A stretch of 64,000 nt of DNA from NCBI GenBank assembly GCA_026002975.1, contig BPGJ01000002.1:163856-227855 (forward strand), in the 5' to 3' direction. This document shows, in pieces, positions 60,149 to 64,000 of this stretch. The DNA is from Acidimicrobiia bacterium. GTDB taxonomy: Bacteria; Actinomycetota; Acidimicrobiia; Spongiisociales; ZC4RG35. The position numbers were made by a program, and so were the translations under genes. The first letter of the stretch is position 1. Every line of letters begins with the position of its first letter. A model generated the notes under the pieces. It was not told where the DNA came from and made no database searches. It saw nothing but the letters and a program-made list of their open reading frames with translations.

Positions 60149-60592
60149 GTGACGGTTTCGGCCGGTGTCCTGCCCTTCCGACGCTCCAACGGGAAGATCG
60201 AGGTCCTGATCGCCCATCCCGGCGGACCCTTCTGGGCACGGCGGCATCGGGGAGCGTGGTCGATCGTCAAGGGTGAGATCGATCCCGGCGAGGATCCCCA
60301 GGCCACGGCGCGGCGTGAGTTCGAGGAGGAGACCGGCTGGAGCCTGCCCGACCGTCCCTGGATCCCGCTGGGACGGGTCGTCCAGAAATCGGGTAAAGAG
60401 GTGCTGGCCTGGGCGGTGGAGGCCGACTTCGATCCGGCCACCCTGCGACCCGGGACCTTCACCCTGGGAGGCCGGGCGTACCCCGAGATCGACCAGGTGA
60501 AATGGTGCGGGCCCGACGAGGCACGGGAACTGTTGAATCCCGCTCAGGCTGCCTTCGTGGATCGTCTGCTGGAGCAGATCGAACCCGGCTAG
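60149..60592 (+). CDS. NUDIX hydrolase
   Basis: GEIDPGEDPQATARREFEEETG (Nudix box). Confidence 0.93.
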   Translation: MTVSAGVLPFRRSNGKIEVLIAHPGGPFWARRHRGAWSIVKGEIDPGEDPQATARREFEEETGWSLPDRPWIPLGRVVQKSGKEVLAWAVEADFDPATLRPGTFTLGGRAYPEIDQVKWCGPDEARELLNPAQAAFVDRLLEQIEPG

Positions 60593-60612
60593 TCGGGCTA
60601 CCGTCTCCCCCC

Positions 60613-61542
60613 ATGGCAACGGCGACCTCCCCGTTCGGCTCCAGCCGACGGGAGAACCACGACGCCTCCGCTTTCTACCGGCGGTTCACTCCGCCCCGCC
60701 TGTCCGACGACGACCGGGTGACGCCGCCGGTGGTGGTCGACCGGATCTGGTGTCAGGACGCCAGGACCATGACCGACCAGCAGGTGGCGGACTCGTCGGT
60801 GGCTCTGGTGGTCACCTCTCCGCCCTACTTCGCCGGGAAGGAGTACGAACTGGACACCTCCCGAGGCCATGTCCCGGCCACCTACCTCGACTATCTGGAG
60901 ATGCTGAGGGAGGTGTTCGCGGTCTGTGTCCGGAAGCTGGAGCCTGGTGGAAGGATGGCCGTCAACGTCGCCAACCTGGGGCGGAAACCGTACCGGTCGC
61001 TCTCCTCCGACGTGATCTCCATCCTGCAGGACGATCTGGGGATGTTGCTCCGAGGCGAGATCATCTGGCAGAAGGCGAAAGGGGCGGCCGGATCCTGTGC
61101 GTGGGGGTCGTATCGCAGTCCCCAGAACCCGGTGCTACGGGACCTCACCGAGCGGATCGTGGTCGCCTCCAAGGGTCGATTCGACCGGGCGGTCGCCCGG
61201 AGGCGCCGGGAGGCTCTAGGTCTTCCCCACGAAGCGACCATCACCTCCGAAGAGTTCCTCGAGGCGACCGTCGACGTGTGGAACATCCCCGCCGAGTCGG
61301 CCACCCGGGTAGGCCATCCCGCACCCTTCCCGGTGGACCTCCCTAGACGCCTCATCGAGCTGTACACCTACCGGGGTGATCTGGTCATGGACCCGTTCAT
61401 CGGGTCGGGCACCACCGCGGTGGCCGCAGTCAGGACGGGTCGTCACTTCGTCGGCTTCGACACCGATCGCCGATACGTGGAGCTGGCCCGCAAGAGGGTG
61501 GAGGACGAGCAGGCAGCTCACGAGGCCGCCGTGCGCCGGTGA
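60613..61542 (+). CDS. Site-specific DNA methyltransferase (beta-class, TSPPY)
   Basis: VVTSPPYFAGKEYELD; C-terminal VMDPFIGSGTTAVAAVRTGRHFVGFDTDRRYVELARKR. Confidence 0.92.
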   Translation: MATATSPFGSSRRENHDASAFYRRFTPPRLSDDDRVTPPVVVDRIWCQDARTMTDQQVADSSVALVVTSPPYFAGKEYELDTSRGHVPATYLDYLEMLREVFAVCVRKLEPGGRMAVNVANLGRKPYRSLSSDVISILQDDLGMLLRGEIIWQKAKGAAGSCAWGSYRSPQNPVLRDLTERIVVASKGRFDRAVARRRREALGLPHEATITSEEFLEATVDVWNIPAESATRVGHPAPFPVDLPRRLIELYTYRGDLVMDPFIGSGTTAVAAVRTGRHFVGFDTDRRYVELARKRVEDEQAAHEAAVRR

Positions 61543-62477
61543 CCTTCCAGCAGGAACTCGAGGGCTCGCCGGAACGGGTCGGGCGAGGACAGCAACTCGG
61601 AGTGCGTGAGGCTGGCCCCGTTGAAGGCGGGGTCTCCCCAGAAGGGATCGGAGCGGTCCACGGGTTCCCAGGGGGCCACGTATAGGTAGGGCTCTTGGTG
61701 GGCGTCGTCGCCGGGGGAGCCCCCGAACGAAGCTCTCCGCCCCCCGGATCCCATCTCCACGGCGACGTCGAAGTGTTCCGGCCAGAGCTGGACCCGTCCT
61801 ACTTCCTCGGCTCCGGGGGTGCGGCGTAGCTCCTCCAGCACGAGTGTCACGAAACCGAACCAGTCGGCCAGCTCGGCGACCGCCCGACCCTCCACCTCGA
61901 GGAGGGCTCGGGGTCCGACGGGGTCCGGCGGGTCGTGAAACCCCTCGAACCACACTTCACGGTATGGGATGCCGAGGAAGGCACATGCGCTCTCCAGGTC
62001 GGTGATCGGCTGGCCGGTGGCGCCGTCACCCCGCTGCACCACGAGGAGGTGTTCTTCAACCCTCACCTGCTCGTCCGCTCCGAAGAACGGGGTACCGAAA
62101 CCCAGGTGCGTCCACCGGAGTCCCAGCTTGCCCACCCGGCCGTAGCGGAGAGGCGCCACGGCGAAGAAGGCCACCTGATGCAGGCTCTTCCTGGTGGCAG
62201 CGACGTCTCCCATAGGGGGGAGCGGTCGCCGGCGGAGGAGCCACCTCTCCCCGGCGAAGCCCGCCACCTCGGGGTGTGACCGGACGTATTCGTCCCAGGT
62301 CAGGTCTCCGTCGGATGTGGGTGACACCACCCGCCCGGTCGCTCCGGAAGGATCGGTGGGGTCGTCGGCGTACCATCGGGGGTCTTGGACTGCCGGGGGT
62401 GACGGTTCGAGGACCCGAGCCTCGTAGCCGGGGGCCAGGAGCGCCTGCGCTTCGGCTCGTGGATTACGCGCTCGCAT
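61518..62477 (-). CDS. Conserved hypothetical protein
   Basis: Intact 319-aa ORF upstream of which doxX lies in the same orientation with overlapping ends. Confidence 0.6.
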   Translation of the reverse strand: MRARNPRAEAQALLAPGYEARVLEPSPPAVQDPRWYADDPTDPSGATGRVVSPTSDGDLTWDEYVRSHPEVAGFAGERWLLRRRPLPPMGDVAATRKSLHQVAFFAVAPLRYGRVGKLGLRWTHLGFGTPFFGADEQVRVEEHLLVVQRGDGATGQPITDLESACAFLGIPYREVWFEGFHDPPDPVGPRALLEVEGRAVAELADWFGFVTLVLEELRRTPGAEEVGRVQLWPEHFDVAVEMGSGGRRASFGGSPGDDAHQEPYLYVAPWEPVDRSDPFWGDPAFNGASLTHSELLSSPDPFRRALEFLLEGHRRTAAS

Positions 62478-62967
62478 CAGGGTTCCTCCAGAAGACCAAC
62501 AGCTGGAGCCAGCCGAGGACGGCCGCTCCCGCCACCAGTCCCACGCCGGGCCAGCCGGTCAACGTGTCCTGCAAGCCGAGGAGGGCGTCGACGGAAACAG
62601 GTCCGCCGCCGCCGGTGGCGACCACCGTCGCCGCCACCGCCAGCGTCGCCACGTACTCCCACCCCTCGTCGGGCCGGGCGAAGACGAAGAAGCCGGCGAA
62701 GCGGTGGATGGCGCCGAAGGCCACCACCATGGGGACGACCAGGGCGGCCGCGGCCAGGCTGGTGAGGAAGCCGAACAACAAGCCGACGCCGATTGCGATC
62801 TCTCCCGCCGACGACAGGATCGCCTGCAGGCGGGCCTGTTCGAAGCCCTTCTTGGCGAACCACGCCTCCGTGCCGGACAGGTTGCGGCCGTGGTTGATTC
62901 CGTGGGCCAGCATCACCACTCCCAGCCAGACCCGAAGAGCGGTCAACGTGACCTCGAGGGGTTCCAC
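62464..62967 (-). CDS. DoxX family membrane protein
   Basis: ALRVWLGVVMLAHGINHGRN..EIAIGVGLLFGFLTSLAAAALVVPMVVAFG; AAAGGAGG Shine-Dalgarno upstream. Confidence 0.8.
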   Translation of the reverse strand: MEPLEVTLTALRVWLGVVMLAHGINHGRNLSGTEAWFAKKGFEQARLQAILSSAGEIAIGVGLLFGFLTSLAAAALVVPMVVAFGAIHRFAGFFVFARPDEGWEYVATLAVAATVVATGGGGPVSVDALLGLQDTLTGWPGVGLVAGAAVLGWLQLLVFWRNPDASA

Positions 62968-63077
62968 CCGTCCTCCTTTCGCCGTGGTATCGCAGCCTAG
63001 GTTCCGTCAGGCATCCGATCGGGGAGCCCGGCAGCCGGGGAGGACCCGACGGTGAAGACACGGACAACCCCGGGAAT

Positions 63078-63106
63078 ATGACAATGGTGCGCTCAAGTTA
63101 TAGGCT
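63078..63106 (+). promoter_or_regulatory. Putative dnaK promoter: ATGACA-17 nt-TAGGCT
   Basis: -35-like 63078-63083, 17-nt spacer, -10-like 63101-63106, ~39 nt upstream of the dnaK ATG with GGAGGAG ribosome-binding site. Confidence 0.5.
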
Positions 63107-63139
63107 ACGAGTTCACTGAAGAGCGATATGGAGGAGTGA

Positions 63140-64000
<861 letters not shown>

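Overview
GC-rich, actinobacterial-type chromosomal segment (lineage inferred from gene content and composition only). No rRNA, tRNA, CRISPR array or mobile element was recognised. Gene density is very high and short (ATGA/GTGA) gene overlaps are common. Main blocks: (1) MarR regulator plus DrrAB-type ABC exporter; (2) PadR/HAAS module; (3) TldD/PmbA pair; (4) a nearly complete heme operon on the minus strand, hemH-hemF-hemA-hemC-hemD-hemB-hemL-hemE-hemY; (5) S41 protease, coiled-coil transglycosylase and GlgX; (6) an operon of aminotransferase, HDAC/acetylpolyamine-amidohydrolase-like protein, S9 peptidase and oligopeptide ABC transporter, divergent from a P1-family peptidase; (7) GlgC/GlgB and, further on, TreS-maltokinase fusion and GlgE; (8) standalone LigC-type ligase convergent with a LigD-type polymerase; (9) Ogt/AzlCD, DUF427, a large lipoprotein, NUDIX, an orphan DNA methyltransferase, DoxX and the start of dnaK. 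Main observations: a recurrent TANNNT element 6-10 nt upstream of about 20 gene-head start codons (leaderless transcription); perfect inverted repeats inside the MarR and PadR core promoters; four genes (hemD, dppF-like, azlC, glgE) each broken by what looks like a single inserted base; a DppC-DppD fusion; a perfect 10-bp GC hairpin after the substrate-binding-protein gene; and five convergent gene pairs with overlapping 3' ends.
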